A DNA stretch of 64,000 nucleotides from the NCBI RefSeq assembly GCF_022539505.1, contig NC_061509.1, forward strand, positions 209,708,254 to 209,772,253, in the 5' to 3' direction. The notes below the pieces were generated by a model. It had not been told where the DNA came from, did no database searches, and saw only the letters and a program-made list of their open reading frames with translations. This DNA is from Lolium rigidum (Eukaryota > Streptophyta > Magnoliopsida > Poales > Poaceae). A program made the translations under genes and the position numbers. Positions 23,244 to 35,300 of the stretch are shown piece after piece. The first letter of the stretch is position 1, and each line of letters starts with the position of its first letter.

Positions 23244-23475
23244 TCAAAAGTCAAGGTACTTCCCTCCAGACTTCGTGTTCATGCCTACCGCCCTCTTGCT
23301 GTTGTTGGCGATGACTACTGACATTCTGTACTTCATGGGAAGCTCTGATTCCACGGGCCTTGGTACCTCAGGAAGCGTGCTGCAACGGATGAAAGCCCAG
23401 TTCACGCCCTCGGAGAATGGATGTTGTTTTATCTTCGTCGCACCCCTCTTCACGCCGAGACGCTGCTCATCATCA
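23244..23475 (-). pseudogene. Captured AGC-VIII kinase C-terminal fragment
   Basis: Reads [20 protein letters not shown], then VNWAFIRC and PEVPRPVE, and finishes KSGGKYLDF before a stop at 23244. This is the end of the catalytic domain and the C-terminal tail of plant AGC group VIII kinases (D6PK/PINOID relatives), where RLG-KRGA-EIK-HPFF and -VNWALIRC- are hallmarks. ATP-binding, HRD and DFG regions are absent, so the piece cannot be a working kinase. It lies near the 3' end of Helitron H1 in the same direction, followed by about 400 bp that may be its captured 3' UTR. Changes from the family pattern (T-K for T-E, PFS for PFF) suggest relaxed selection. Confidence 0.75.
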
Positions 23476-24629
23476 ACATGAGATCAAACATATCTACCTA
23501 ATTTTGGCCACTTTAGACAAGAAGTTTGTAACAGTGGTAAGGTTTGTTCTGATCTCACTCAAATGTAGAAACATGCTCTAAACTTTTCTCCTGGTAAGGT
23601 TTGTTCTGCAAATTTGCTATCCTATTAACCGTAAAACCAGGGGCTTAACAACACACACCTGAATACCTCGTCCAATAATTGGACAACAGAACATAGAAAA
23701 TGAAAAAATGATGGCATTTACTGACCTTAATGCCGAACGAAGCTTGTTAATAATCGTGTGTCCAATGCGAGCATTCAAAAATAAAGCTGAAGCATGTAGC
23801 TGTAAGGACAAATCAGATAGCATTCAAATTCAGAATCTTCCATGTGTACATTTATCAAAACTGAAAACTGTAAAATAGCGAATAAAACAAGGAGTTGTAG
23901 TTCTCTCTCAAATTTGCATGAACCACATTCAAGTTATCTCACCTTTAAAATGGAAACACCTCCAGAGTCCAGAAAGCTTTTCTAACTGCTCCAGCAGCTT
24001 TTCCTTGCCATAATCGAAAGCTTTGCTCAATTACGAGTGTGTAACACAATATTCATGTGGGCCAACATAATTCAAATAAGATGAAAAGGAATTCACATGT
24101 CCCAACACTTTAAACCGACACCTGCATCAACCTGTTATGCTCTTTCTTCAATGTTCTTGTCCCCATCTCCATCAAAGAAAAACGAGTGTCATCTTCGGAA
24201 ACAATCGGCGAATTGAGCATTTTATTAATAAAACAATTACTACAATCGGACACGAGCTTGACTGCCTCTTCCAATGAGTTCCTCCTCACATCAGTGTAGA
24301 TCTTGTCTAGTAAATCTTATCATCATAACTGTGATGTATACAATTATTAATTAGTGCTGATCATGATAGGAATACAATACTCATGATACTTTCAATGTGT
24401 CCACTAATAGTGTACTTATTGTGCTTTGCTATATTTGGACAAGCTGCGTATCATCGGCTCGAAGCTAGAGAAAATGGTGGTGTCCCTTGCATACTCAAAG
24501 ATTACATGTTTCCAAATTGCAAATCAGATGCGTTAGACAGGTATACCGCAAAAACTAAAACATAATAATCCACTGTAGTAAGTAAAACATGACACTTAAG
24601 GATGGTTTGGAGGATGCCGCAAAAAACTG

Positions 24630-24750
24630 AAACATAATTTGGATTGACCTTCTCTAATGCTTCTTGAAGGTTGCAACCAGGATCAACTGATCGCACATTC
24701 CAATTGAACATCCTACCATCCTTCATTTTTCGCAGCACAGGCTTCCCATT
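24630..24750 (-). pseudogene. Captured exon-like fragment, unidentified
   Basis: An open piece beginning NGKPVLRKMKDGRMFNWNVR follows a pyrimidine-rich stretch ending in cag. An earlier piece (LPTNKKGK, about 24838-24862) ends at a gt. A further piece at about 23745-23800 (LHASALFLNARIGHTIINK) is flanked by ttacag and gtcagt. These look like exons of one or more host genes carried by H1. The parent gene is not recognised. Confidence 0.4.
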
Positions 24751-27700
24751 CTGGAAGCATAAAGCAAATTATTATTAGATTCGGCTGAACTACTGAAGTC
24801 ATTAAAGCAAATAGGTATTTTGCATTGTTATCGTACCTTTCCCTTCTTATTTGTGGGCAATATAGGAGAAAAATCTACCAACTAAAGATCTGTGACAAGT
24901 TTATCTGAGTGCAGAGCTCAAAGTAAAAATTGCAAGAAAGGTAAGCACAATAATATCACCATCCTATTCCGGGAAAAATAATGCCAGTATTAATTCTATT
25001 CCTAAGAGAATAATATCACCATTCAAATGAAATTACACCATTGTTCAAGTGACAACACCTTGGACCGTTTGCCCATGAAGGTGCTATATGATTTCACTAT
25101 TCCACGGTAAGAGCATGAATGCAAGGGGATAAACAGAGATATCTGAACCAGGCCATCCACTGAAAAAACTTTAACCCTGGCTACATCACCAATACTCTAT
25201 ATCTGTTAATAAGACTCAGTATTATTCGGATTGAGAAGTATATGACTCTGCTGAATTGCCGTGATAAACAGTACATTATCCAGACTGTATTAGTTTGAAG
25301 AACTTATACAATACGCACTGAGGATCCAACCTTTTTTGATTCAGCACTTCTCCCTGAAGAAAGTTGCGAATACCAATCCAATGAGTTAAAGCATGAAAAT
25401 GTGGTTCTCACATGGAATTTTAACGGCAAGTATAAAAATGGTTCCAAAATTGCAGAAAATTGGAGAGAATTTCAACAGAAAAGATAAACCAATATACTGT
25501 CCAAACTGCTACAACACTTTATAATATTCATCTCCTATGTTGGTTGGTAACATGAAGTGAAAGGATATTTATTTTTAAGATCAGTTAGAGAAAAAGGGAG
25601 TTCATCTATACATAGAAACCTCCTACACAACAAAAGTGTTCACGTGGATCAGGAGCAAAAAATACCTAGCAGCGCCTAGGAGATGGACTAAGTACTCGAT
25701 GATCAGAGAGATTTGAAAGATTTTGGGATGGATTATTGGATCTGACCTTGGGGAAATTGGCAGTTGTCATGGATGAATCAAATCGCAGCCCACCTCGGTG
25801 GGCTCCCCCTCCTCGTCTTTGTCTCTGGAATCGGCCACGGCGGGGAGCGCCGTCGACGGCATAGCGGCGGCGACAACCTATTGACTCCCGCTAGGAGCCG
25901 TCCACTTTGGGGAGGGTCGTCTCCGGCGAAGCGGTGATGTCCGGACGCCAGCCTCGCCATGAATTGGCTTTTCGCTACAGCTTCGTAAGCTATAAGGAAG
26001 GAAATTGTAGATCAATGAGACTAATTGCGGCAACAAATCGTTGGATGGTAGTGAAGAAATCGCGAGTTAAAGTTATTTTCCTTGAACCAAACGATGAGCC
26101 TGCATGAACGAAAAACCTTGCTCGTGGTGATCTCCATGGAAAACTCACCTTGCTCAACCTAGAACTCGTGCTCGACGGTGTGGGCTGACTGGAGGATGGT
26201 ACCCACCGGCTTCTTCGGCAGCACGAGGCCTCGAGGTGGTTGTTCTAACAGTGGTAGAACTTCGTGAGGGACCTTCTCCTCTCTAAGGAGAATGTCCTCC
26301 CTGGCCGCAACATCATGGACCTTCTGCCGGAGCATCTACCTGCGGGAGGCGCACATGACGATGGCCAGCATGTCTGGTGGATGTATCCGGGAGGCCAGTG
26401 GCGGAGCTTGATAAAAATCTTAGTAGGGGCGAAACTACAAAATGAGATAAAAAAATTGGAACGCAAATCATAGGACAACATGCTAAAATCCGTAGCAGCT
26501 TGAGAAATTTATATAATATGTTGACTTTATTCACAAAATACGTTTCTAGCATCAACATACGACATAAGCTACTTCAAAACAAAATAAACTTTCTACTAAA
26601 CCATGGACATTCACATTTGTCATATATAACCTTATCACTACAGATTAGCTCTTCATTTCTTTGCTCCCGCAGAATGCGAAAGAACATCCTCACAGAAATT
26701 CCCCTCTATATTTACCAGAAAGTTGTTGGGGAAAAAAATCGTCGCTACTTCCTAGCTACACAATGAAACAACAATCTGCAATCAACAATTTCAGCGTGTT
26801 ATTAAATCTATAACATAGCTAGAATTTTCCCCAATCTATAACAATCTGCAAGAATCTTTCCCAAACTATAACAATCTTAATCTGCAAGATCGGAGCTATT
26901 CAAGCAAGAACTAAATTCAGACTGTGGTAGGAAAGGGAAAATTTACCAGCAGTGAAACTTGAAGGCAGGGAAAGAGTTCGTCGGACGGCCGGAGACCGCA
27001 GCCGCCCTACCTCATCCACCACCCGGTGGCCACGCCCTCGGAGAGCAGGATGAGGGGCAGTACCGGGCGGCGCCGCCCCAGCGCTAAGCTCTAGACGGAC
27101 CGACGGACCAAGGACGCGGCCGAATCGCGTGAGTCCCAGCGAGGCGCGAGGTGGTCGGGGAAGTGGTATGTCGACGGAGACCCCGGCGTGAGAGCGGCTA
27201 GGTTCTGATCGAATTTGAGAGATTCTCCCCTTCCCCGTACGCCCGAAGCTCGAAGGAAAAAAAAAAGCCACAGATCGATTCCTTACCGCTCCCGTCGCCC
27301 AATAGGCCTCCTCCACAGATCGAGTCCCTGCTGGCCTGCTCACCGTGCGTGGCGCGCGATGGAGGCCTTCTGACCACCGCTGGGGCACCCCGCTCCATCG
27401 GCGGCCAATCACATCCACAACACCATATGCTCAGTCGCCGTCTAAGTTCACGAACACACTACCGATGCGTCGAGATCGAGGTGGAGCACTCTTGGATCGA
27501 GAGTGGTGACGTGGGAGGGGAGAGGATGGCGGCGCTGGAATCTGTAGAGGACGAGAGAGGTGGTTCTCGGCTGCGGCGTGAGCGGCGACAGGCGGAAGAT
27601 CTACGGGCGAGCGGAACGGCGATTGCGGGAGGGTTTCCTCCTTCTGTTTGGGAGGTGTGACGAAGCAGGGAGCGGAATACAGGAAGACGAAAGGGTTTGA

Positions 27701-27811
27701 CCGATTTTGTTTGACTAAGGTGGGAGGGCAAAATAGTCAGATGAAAATATGTAGGACGAAAGTTTTGACCGGAGGAAACAGAACCAGTTCCTCCTTTTTA
27801 TATAGTAGAGA

Positions 27812-30279
27812 TTTCGTTTTTGTGCCAAGTAAAATCTTTGATAGAAAGTTGATACTAGATTTGGATTTCTGCGCAGGAACATATTTTTTAGCTGTCACGA
27901 ATTTGAGTTGTTCTCTCTGTAGAAAAATCTAAAAATCTTGAAAAAATTCATGAGTAATCCTCAGATATGTACGCAACTTTCATTCAACTGGAGCTTTTCC
28001 ATCGGAGCATGTTAAGTGCCTCGAAAAAATTCGTCTTTACGAACTGTTCTGTTTTGACAGATTCTGCCTTTTATTTCGCATTGCCTCTTTTGCCGTGTTT
28101 GAGTGGGTTTCTTTGCTCCATTAAACTTCAGTAACCTTGGGTAATGTCCAGAAGTGTTGGGAATGATTGTGTCCTTGCTTAACATGTAAGTTTTTGATTA
28201 TGCACTAACCCTCTAATGAGATTGTTTTGAGTTTGGTGTGAAGGAAGTTTTCAAGGATCAAGAGAGGAGGATGATATAATATGATCAAGAAGAGTGAAAA
28301 GTCTAAACTTGGGGATGCCCCCGTGGTTCATCCCTGCATATTTCGAGAAGACTCAAGCGTCTAAGCTTGGGGATGCCCAAGGCATCCCCTTCTTCATCAA
28401 CAACTTATCAGGTCACCTCTAGTGAAACTATATTTTAATTCCGTCACATCTTATGTGCTTTACTTGGAGCGTCTGTGTGCTTTTATTTTCGTTTTGTTAT
28501 CTTAGTTCTCTGAATAAATTGTATCCTATCTATCTTGTTCGGGAGAGAGACACGCTCCGCAGTTTCATTTGAATACTCCTATTCTTCACTTATATTTGTT
28601 GAGTATTCAGTTTTCGCAATGTGTAGCTTCTAGCTCTTGGTTTTCATGTATCTCTTGTTCAGAGCTATTAGTTATTTTATAGAAAGTACTCTCTTACTTC
28701 ACTTATATTTGTTTTGAGAGTTTCTTGCTATTTGGTTGGAAACAGAAAATGCTTCATGTGGTAGTTGTTATATTGTCTTGAATAATTTGATGCTTGGCAA
28801 TTGTTTTGAGCTCTCAAAGTAGATCATGTTTAAGCTCTTGCATCATGTAGTTTAAAGCTATTAGTGGAGAGCTACTATAGAGCTTGTTGAAATTTGGTTT
28901 GCATGATTGGTCTCTCTAAGGTCTAGATATTTTCTGGTAAAAGTGTTTGAGCAACAAGGAAGACAGTGTAGAGTCTTATAATGCTTGCAATATGTTCTTA
29001 TGTAAGTTTTGTTGTACCTGTTTATACTTGTGTTTGCTTCAAACAACCTTGCTAGCCAAAAGCCTTGTACTGAGAGGGAATGCTTCTCGTGCATCCAAAA
29101 TCTTGAGCCAAAACCTATGCCATTTGTGTCCACCATAACTACCTACTATGTGGTATTTCTTCGTCATTCCAAGTAAATACTTCATGTGCTACCTTTAAAC
29201 AATTCAAAAGTTATTATCTCTTATTTGTATCAATGTTTTATAGCTCATGAGGAAGTATGTGGTGTTTTATCTTTCAATCTTGTTGGGCAGACTTTCACCA
29301 ATGGACTAGTGGCACATCCGCTTATCCAATAATTTTGCAAAAAGAGGCGGCAACGGGGTTCCCAACCCCAATTAATTAACTTTCATTAATAATTATCTTC
29401 ACATGTTTTGCCCCGATTTATCGGTAAGCAACTTAATTTTGCAAATAGACACTCCTCCATGGTATGTGAAATGTTGGAAGGCACCCGAGGATTCGGTTAG
29501 CCATGGCTTGTGAAAGCAAAAGGTTGGGAGGAGTGTCATCCATAAATAAAACTAAAGTACATGTGTAAACAAAAGAGAAGAGGGATGATCTACCTTGCTG
29601 GTAGAGATAACGTCCTTCATGGGAGCCGCTCTTTGAAAGTCCGTTTGACAAGGGGGTTAGAGTGCCCACTACCATTCGTTGACAACAACAAACACCTCTC
29701 AAACTTTACTTTGATGCTCTCTATATGATTTCAAAACTTGAAAAGCTCTAGCACATGATTTAATCCCTGCTTCCCTCTGCGAAGGGTCTTTCTTTTACTT
29801 TATGTTGAGTCAGTTTACCTACTTCTTTCTATCTTAGAAGCAAACACTTGTGTCAACTGTGTGCATTTATTCTTACATGCTTGCTTATTGCACTCATCAT
29901 ATTACTTTGTGTTGACAAATTATCCATGAGATATACATGTTGAAAGTTGAAAGCAATTGCTGAAACTTAAATCTTCCTTTGTGTTGCTTCAAAACCTTCT
30001 ATTAAGAATCTATTGCTTTATGAGTTAACTCTTATGCAAGACTTTTTGATGCTTGTCTTGAAAGTACTATTTATGAAAAGTTTTTGCTATATGATTCAGT
30101 TGTTTAGTCATTACCTATTTGTTAGCAAACTATAGACCATTGCTTTGAGTCACTTCATTCATCTCATATGCTTTACAATGGTACTGATCAAGATTATGTT
30201 GGAAGCATGTCACTTCAGAAATTATTCTTTTTATCGTTTACCTACTCGAGGGCGAGTAGGAACTAAGCTTGGGGATGCT
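27812..30279 (+). other. E3 noncoding 3' region
   Basis: About 2.5 kb without supported genes. It contains the conserved stem-loop (28369-28389) and extra purine-tract-like motifs (about 28301-28318 and 28361-28376). It ends in taagcttggggatgc next to the 3' LTR at 30280. Confidence 0.75.
28369..28389 (+). other. Conserved stem-loop in E3
   Basis: GGGGATGCC, loop CAA, GGCATCCCC: a perfect 9-bp stem in the sense strand, preceded by ctaagctt. Confidence 0.75.
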
Positions 30280-30891
30280 TGATACGTCTCCAACGTATCT
30301 ATAATTTCTGATGTTCCATGCTTATATTATACCAATTGCTACATGTTTTATATACACTTTATATCATTTTTATGCATTTTTCGGGACTAACCTATTAACA
30401 AGATGCCGAAGTGCTAGTTCCCGTTTTCTGCTATTTTTGGTTTCAGAAATTCTACACGGGAAATATTCTCGGAATTGGACCCCACGAAGACAGAAGTTAA
30501 TATTTTGCCGAGGCGGACCCAGAGAGCCAGAGAAGGGCCGGAGGGGGGCCAAGGGGACCCCACACCATAGGGGGCGCGGGCCCACCCCTGGCTGTGCCAC
30601 CAGGTGGGGAGGGCACCCTGGGACCCCTCAGAGGCCGCCCTTCCGCCTATATATTCTCCCAGACGCGAAAACCCTAAAGATATCAGTCATATTCCACGAA
30701 AAGTTACGTAGCCGCCACCATCGCGAAGCCAAGTTCGGGGGACAGAAGTCTCTGTTCCGGCACGCCGCCGGGACGGGGAAGTGCCCCCGGAATCCATCTC
30801 TATCGACACCACCGCCATCTTCATCGTCGTTGCTGTTTCCCATGATGAGGAGGGAGTAGTTCTCCCCCGAGGCTGAGGGCTCTACCGGTAT
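30280..30891 (+). repeat. E3 3' LTR, first part
   Basis: 612 bp, exactly the length of the matching part of the 5' LTR (4966-5577). It stops at the GGTAT target of E6 and resumes at 48481. Confidence 0.92.
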
Positions 30892-31162
30892 TGATACGTC
30901 TCAAACGTATCTATAATTTCTTATGTTCCATGCTAGTTTTATGACAATACTCACATGTTTTATATACACTTTATATCATTTTGATGCATTTTCCGGCACT
31001 AACCTATTAACAAGATGCCGAAGCGCCAGTTCCTGTTTTCTGCTGTTTTTGGTTTCAGAAATCTTACACAGAAAATATTCTCGGAATTGGACGAAACAAA
31101 AGCCCACGGTCTTATTTTCCACGGAGCTTTCCAGAACACCGAAGGAGAGACGGAGAGGCGCC
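30892..31162 (+). repeat. E6 5' LTR, first part
   Basis: Begins TGATACGTCTCAAACGTATC. It is interrupted by E7 after gcgcc and continues at 41247. Confidence 0.85.
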
Positions 31163-32674
31163 TGATGACCCACAAGTATAGGGGGTGTATCGTAGTACTT
31201 TCGATAAATAAGAGTGTCGAACCCAACGAGGAGCAGAAGGTGTTGACAAGCAGTTTCGATGAAGGATTCATTGTAAATGCTCACAGACAAGTATTCAAGG
31301 GGTTTTGATATAGCAGTTGAATAAAGTACAAGTAAGTAAAGTGCGAGAGAAATAATTGCAACGAGTGTCCCGATCCTTTTTAGCACAAAGGACAAGCCGG
31401 TTTGTTTACTTATAATGACCAAACGTTCTTGAGGACACACGGGAATTTAGTCTAGTGCTTTCGCTTCATATAGCTGATTAATCTTCATTGTTTTGATAAG
31501 TGTTGTGTGGGTGAACCTATGCTAATGCACCGCCCTTCCTAGGACTAATACATACTTGTGATTATACCCCTTGCAAGCATCCGCAACTACAAGAAAGTAA
31601 TTAAGATAAATCTAACCACAGACCTTAAACTGCGAGATCCTGCTATCCCTCCTGCATAGATATACCAACGGGGGTTTAGGTTTCTGTCACTCCGGCAACC
31701 CCGCAATTAGCAAACGAATACAAGATGTATTCCCCTAGGCCCATAAATGGTGAAGTATCATGTAGTCGACGTTCACATGACACCACTAGAAGAATAACAC
31801 CACAACTTAAATATCATAACATTGAATACTAACCAACATAATTCACTACTAACATTTAGACTTCACCCATGTCCTCAAGAACTAAACGAACTACTCACGA
31901 GACATCATATGGAACATGATCAGAGGTGATATGATGATGAATAACAATCTGAACATAAACCTTGGTTCAACGGTTTCACTCAATAGCATCAATAACAAGT
32001 AGAAATCAATACCGGAAGAGTTTCCCCTATCAAACAATCAAGATCCAACCCTAATTGTTACAGCGGTGACGAGGTGCAACGGTGGATATGGTGGTGATGA
32101 TGATGAAGATGATGGTGATGATGATGGAGATGATGTCCAGCTCGATGACGGTGACGATGGCGTCGATTTGCCCCTCCGGGAGGGAATTTCCCCGGCAGAT
32201 TTCAGCCTGCCGGAGAGCTCTTTTCTCTCTGGTGTTTTCCGCCCCGCGAGGCGGCCGTGACTCTTCGCGACTATCCCCCGAGCTTAGGTTTTCGGGACGA
32301 AGATGTACGCGAAGGAGAGGAGGCCGAGAGGGGCTGTGGGCCCCCTCCTCACAAGGCGGCGCGGCCAGGCCTTGGCCCGCGCCGGCCTATGAGGTGGGCC
32401 CATGGCGGCCCTTCGCGGCTCCCCCTTCTGGCTCCCTTCGTCTTCTGGAAAAATAGGATTTTTCATATAGTTTCCGTCAAGTGTTGATCTTCCGAAATAT
32501 TGCATTCTGACGGCGCTTTTTCTAGAAGAATCCTGACTCCGGTGCGCGATCCTCCAATAATCATGAAACATGCAAAATAGATGAAATAACATAAGTATCA
32601 TCTCCAAATATGAAATATATCAATGAATAACAGCAAATTATGATATAAAATAGTGATGCAAAATGGACGTATCA
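31163..32674 (-). repeat. E7 3' LTR
   Basis: 1,512 bp, the partner of 39744-41241. The tip is TGATACGTCCATTTTGCATC on the minus strand. It differs from the 5' LTR by a few substitutions and short indels, for example in the gat-rich repeat near 32085-32135. Confidence 0.92.
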
Positions 32675-34428
32675 ACTCCCCCAAGCTTAGACTTCGCTTG
32701 TCCCCAAGCGAAACCGAACTCGGTAAACAAGACCACATGTTTATGGAGTGAAGAGTCGATAAATAAAATACGGACAAGAAGCATCATATTCATTCACACA
32801 AGACATTCTAGTGAACAACTTCCTCATATAATTCAACTTGAAACAAGTAGAAGGAAATCACAAATAAAGGTGCATAAGAAATCATAATTGGTGATGGCAA
32901 ACTTCGTTCTTGGTCAGAGAACAATTAACAGATTATACTTATCTATTGAGCAGCGCTCTCATATTAAAGCTTATAATAAACTTGCATACTCAATCATAGT
33001 AATCTCCTCATAATCATTGATAACTTTCAAAGCTATATTCATTCGGATAAAACTTGTGCTAAAACAAGGAAGAGTAGAAGACATGATTAAATAAATCACA
33101 ATATAGATGGTTGGATCACAACAACTCAAATGCTTGCTTGAGATGGAGGGAAATAGGTTTACTGACTCAACATGAAAATAAAAGAAAGGCCCTTCAGCTG
33201 AGGGAAGCGGGGATTAAATCATGTGCTAGAGCTTTTTAAGTTTTGAAATCATATAGAGAGCATGAAAGTAAAGTTTTGAGAGGTGTTTGTTGTTGTCAAC
33301 GAATGGTAGTGGGTACTCTAACCCCCTTGCCAAACAGACTTCCAAAGAGCGGCCCTCTTCTCTTTTGTTTACACATGTACTTTAGTTTATTTAAGGATGA
33401 CACTCCTCCCAACCTTTGCTTACACAAGCCATGGCTAACCGAATCCTCGGGTGCCTTCCAACAATCTCATACCATGGAGGAGTGTCTATTGCAAAATTAA
33501 GTTGCTTACTGATGAATCAGGGCAAAACATGTGAATAGAGTTATTAATGAAGGTTGATTAATTGGGGCTGGGAACCCCGTTGCCAGCTCTTTTTGCAAAA
33601 TTATAGGATAAGTGGATGAAGCCACTAGTCCATTAGTGGAAGCTGCCCAACAAGATCGAAAGATAAAACACCACATACTTCCTCATGAGCTATAAAACAT
33701 TGACACAAATAAGAAGTAATAGCTTTTGAACTATTTAAAGGTAGCACATGAAGTATTTACTTGGAATGGCAGGGAAATACCACATAGTAGGTAGTTATGG
33801 TGGACACTGATGGCATAGGTTTGGTTTAAGGGTTTTGGATGCACGAGAAGTATTCCCTCTCGGTACAGGTCTTTGGCTAGCAAGGTTAATTAGCAAGCAT
33901 AAGAGTTGAGGGAAACAAACAAATATACATGTGATAGAAACAATCATGCATCTTACTTGTAAGCACAAACAATTTTAACTTCAGAATACTAAGCTAGGAA
34001 CTAACAAGAAAGATAATAACATATCTACATGTATTTCTTCTTCTCTACTTAAAACTCAAAGTGTTGTTGTTATTGACCAATGCTAAGTTTGCCAAGACCA
34101 AATAGATTTACTCAATGCTCCCAAAGTGATACCCATACTAACAACAAGATCAATCATATAATAGAGATTGCAAACTAAAATAAGATGTGCAATATGTAAA
34201 TGATAAGACTTCTCATTAATATTCCATAACGATAACTCACACCAAGGGATACATAGATAACCAACTAAAGAGAGATACTTCCATACCACAACACATCTTA
34301 TATGATAACTTCCCTACTCATGATATGACACTACTTGAAAGTAAAAAGGTAAAAGATAGTGATGATGTGATACCGCGGCACTCCCCCAAGTTGGAACAAA
34401 CCAAGGGGATGCCAATACCGATGATGAA
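32675..34428 (-). other. E7 purine tract and noncoding 3' region
   Basis: The purine tract ctaagcttgggggagt abuts the LTR (32675-32690). The rest has no supported gene. Stretches such as 33140-33240 (actgactcaacatgaaaataaaag) and 33280-33700 align with the 3' regions of E3-E6. Confidence 0.65.
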
Positions 34429-34903
34429 TTACTCCTCCGGCGGTGGTGGTGGCCCGTTCCTGCGACTCTTAAAGATCTCCTTCAGCTTCAGCTTCTCAGT
34501 TTGGCAATTCTGCACTAAGACTCGAAGAGATTCATTGTTATCCAAAGATGGCGGTGGTGTCCTTGTGATGGGAATTGAGTGATATTCCAGCCATTCTGCG
34601 AAGCCGGTTGTTCTCCTCCTGAAGTATCTCCACCTCCCTTCTGAGAGCACGGTATTGATCACAAAACTCATCGGTGACCCGTAGTGCTTCCTCCACAGCA
34701 GGGAAAGAGTTGAGGCTAAGAGCAGGCGGTAGAGGTTCCTGCAAGTTATGAGAAAAAGAACGTCCAGTGTTAACCGATCCCACCAATTGCTGCTTCCTTT
34801 TTGTTGATGACATCCCCTTCACTTCCTCCTTGAATTCTTCTTCCAACTCGGGATCTTGAATATCTTCCTCCAAAGGCTCCTTGTCCTTGTTGTTGGAGAC
34901 CAT
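34429..34903 (-). pseudogene. E7 post-pol coiled-coil ORF, frameshifted
   Basis: The ATG at 34903 opens a frame of 121 codons, MVSNNKDKEPLEEDIQDPEL to a predicted coiled coil around residues 78-105 (RALRREVEILQEENNRLRRM). Near 34585 the likely frame moves to another one that ends RRNGPPPPPEE at 34429, so the older protein was probably about 155 residues. It is acidic at the start, basic in the middle and proline-rich at the end. It has no membrane segment, so it is unlike the env-like ORFs of some plant gypsy elements that share this position. It lies behind pol and is preceded by a promoter-like block. Function is unknown. Confidence 0.5.
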
Positions 34904-35130
34904 GGTGCTTCTAGATCAAAGACAGATCCTGGCAGAAACAGCTCGAAACAAAACACGACGAGAAAACGATATACGGACCTCCAGGGGTCCGGGGGATTAT
35001 ATAGCAGATATTTTTATGACGAAAGGAAAGTACCAGGTCGAACCAGAGTCGGAGAGGGGCAACGAGGGGCCCTCCTCATAGGGCGGCGCGGCCAGGCTGG
35101 GGCCCGCGCCGGCCTGTGGGGGCACGCCCT
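34904..35130 (-). promoter_or_regulatory. Promoter-like block before the E7 post-pol ORF
   Basis: On the minus strand a GC-rich module (ccggcgcgggccccagcctg, about 35085-35120) is followed by a TATA-like ctatataatc near 34996-35005, about 95 bases before the ATG at 34903. GC module plus TATA resembles the arrangement in the LTR of E3. It may start a separate transcript for the downstream ORF. Confidence 0.45.
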
Positions 35131-35300
35131 CGTGCGTCTCCTCCACTCCGTTTCGATCTCGTAATTTTTCATATTTTCCAAAAGTTGCAAAGACATTGTT
35201 CGAAAAGTTAAACGCGGACTTTTTCTTCCCAGAACTGTTACCTATTCAAATTCGAACTCTGCAGGACTGTCAACTTGTCCTTTGATGAAGGCTTCCAGAG

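Larger units (their letters stand above)
22832..27811 (-). mobile_element. H1: Helitron with captured gene fragments
   Basis: On the minus strand it begins TCTCTACTATATAAAAAGG (from 27811) and ends in CTAG (22832). A hairpin lies eight bases before the end (22844-22861). It sits between A and T of the host (22831 a and 27812 t on the plus strand), with no duplication. All of this is diagnostic for Helitrons. Joining the flanks restores the E3 sequence as seen in E6 near 43600. No Rep/helicase is visible, so it is non-autonomous. It carries an AGC kinase end and exon-like pieces. Confidence 0.88.

Noticed and set aside
26400..26480. Separate DNA transposon start (gtggcggagcttgata) inside H1
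   Set aside because: It resembles a common grass repeat, but no end or duplication could be defined.
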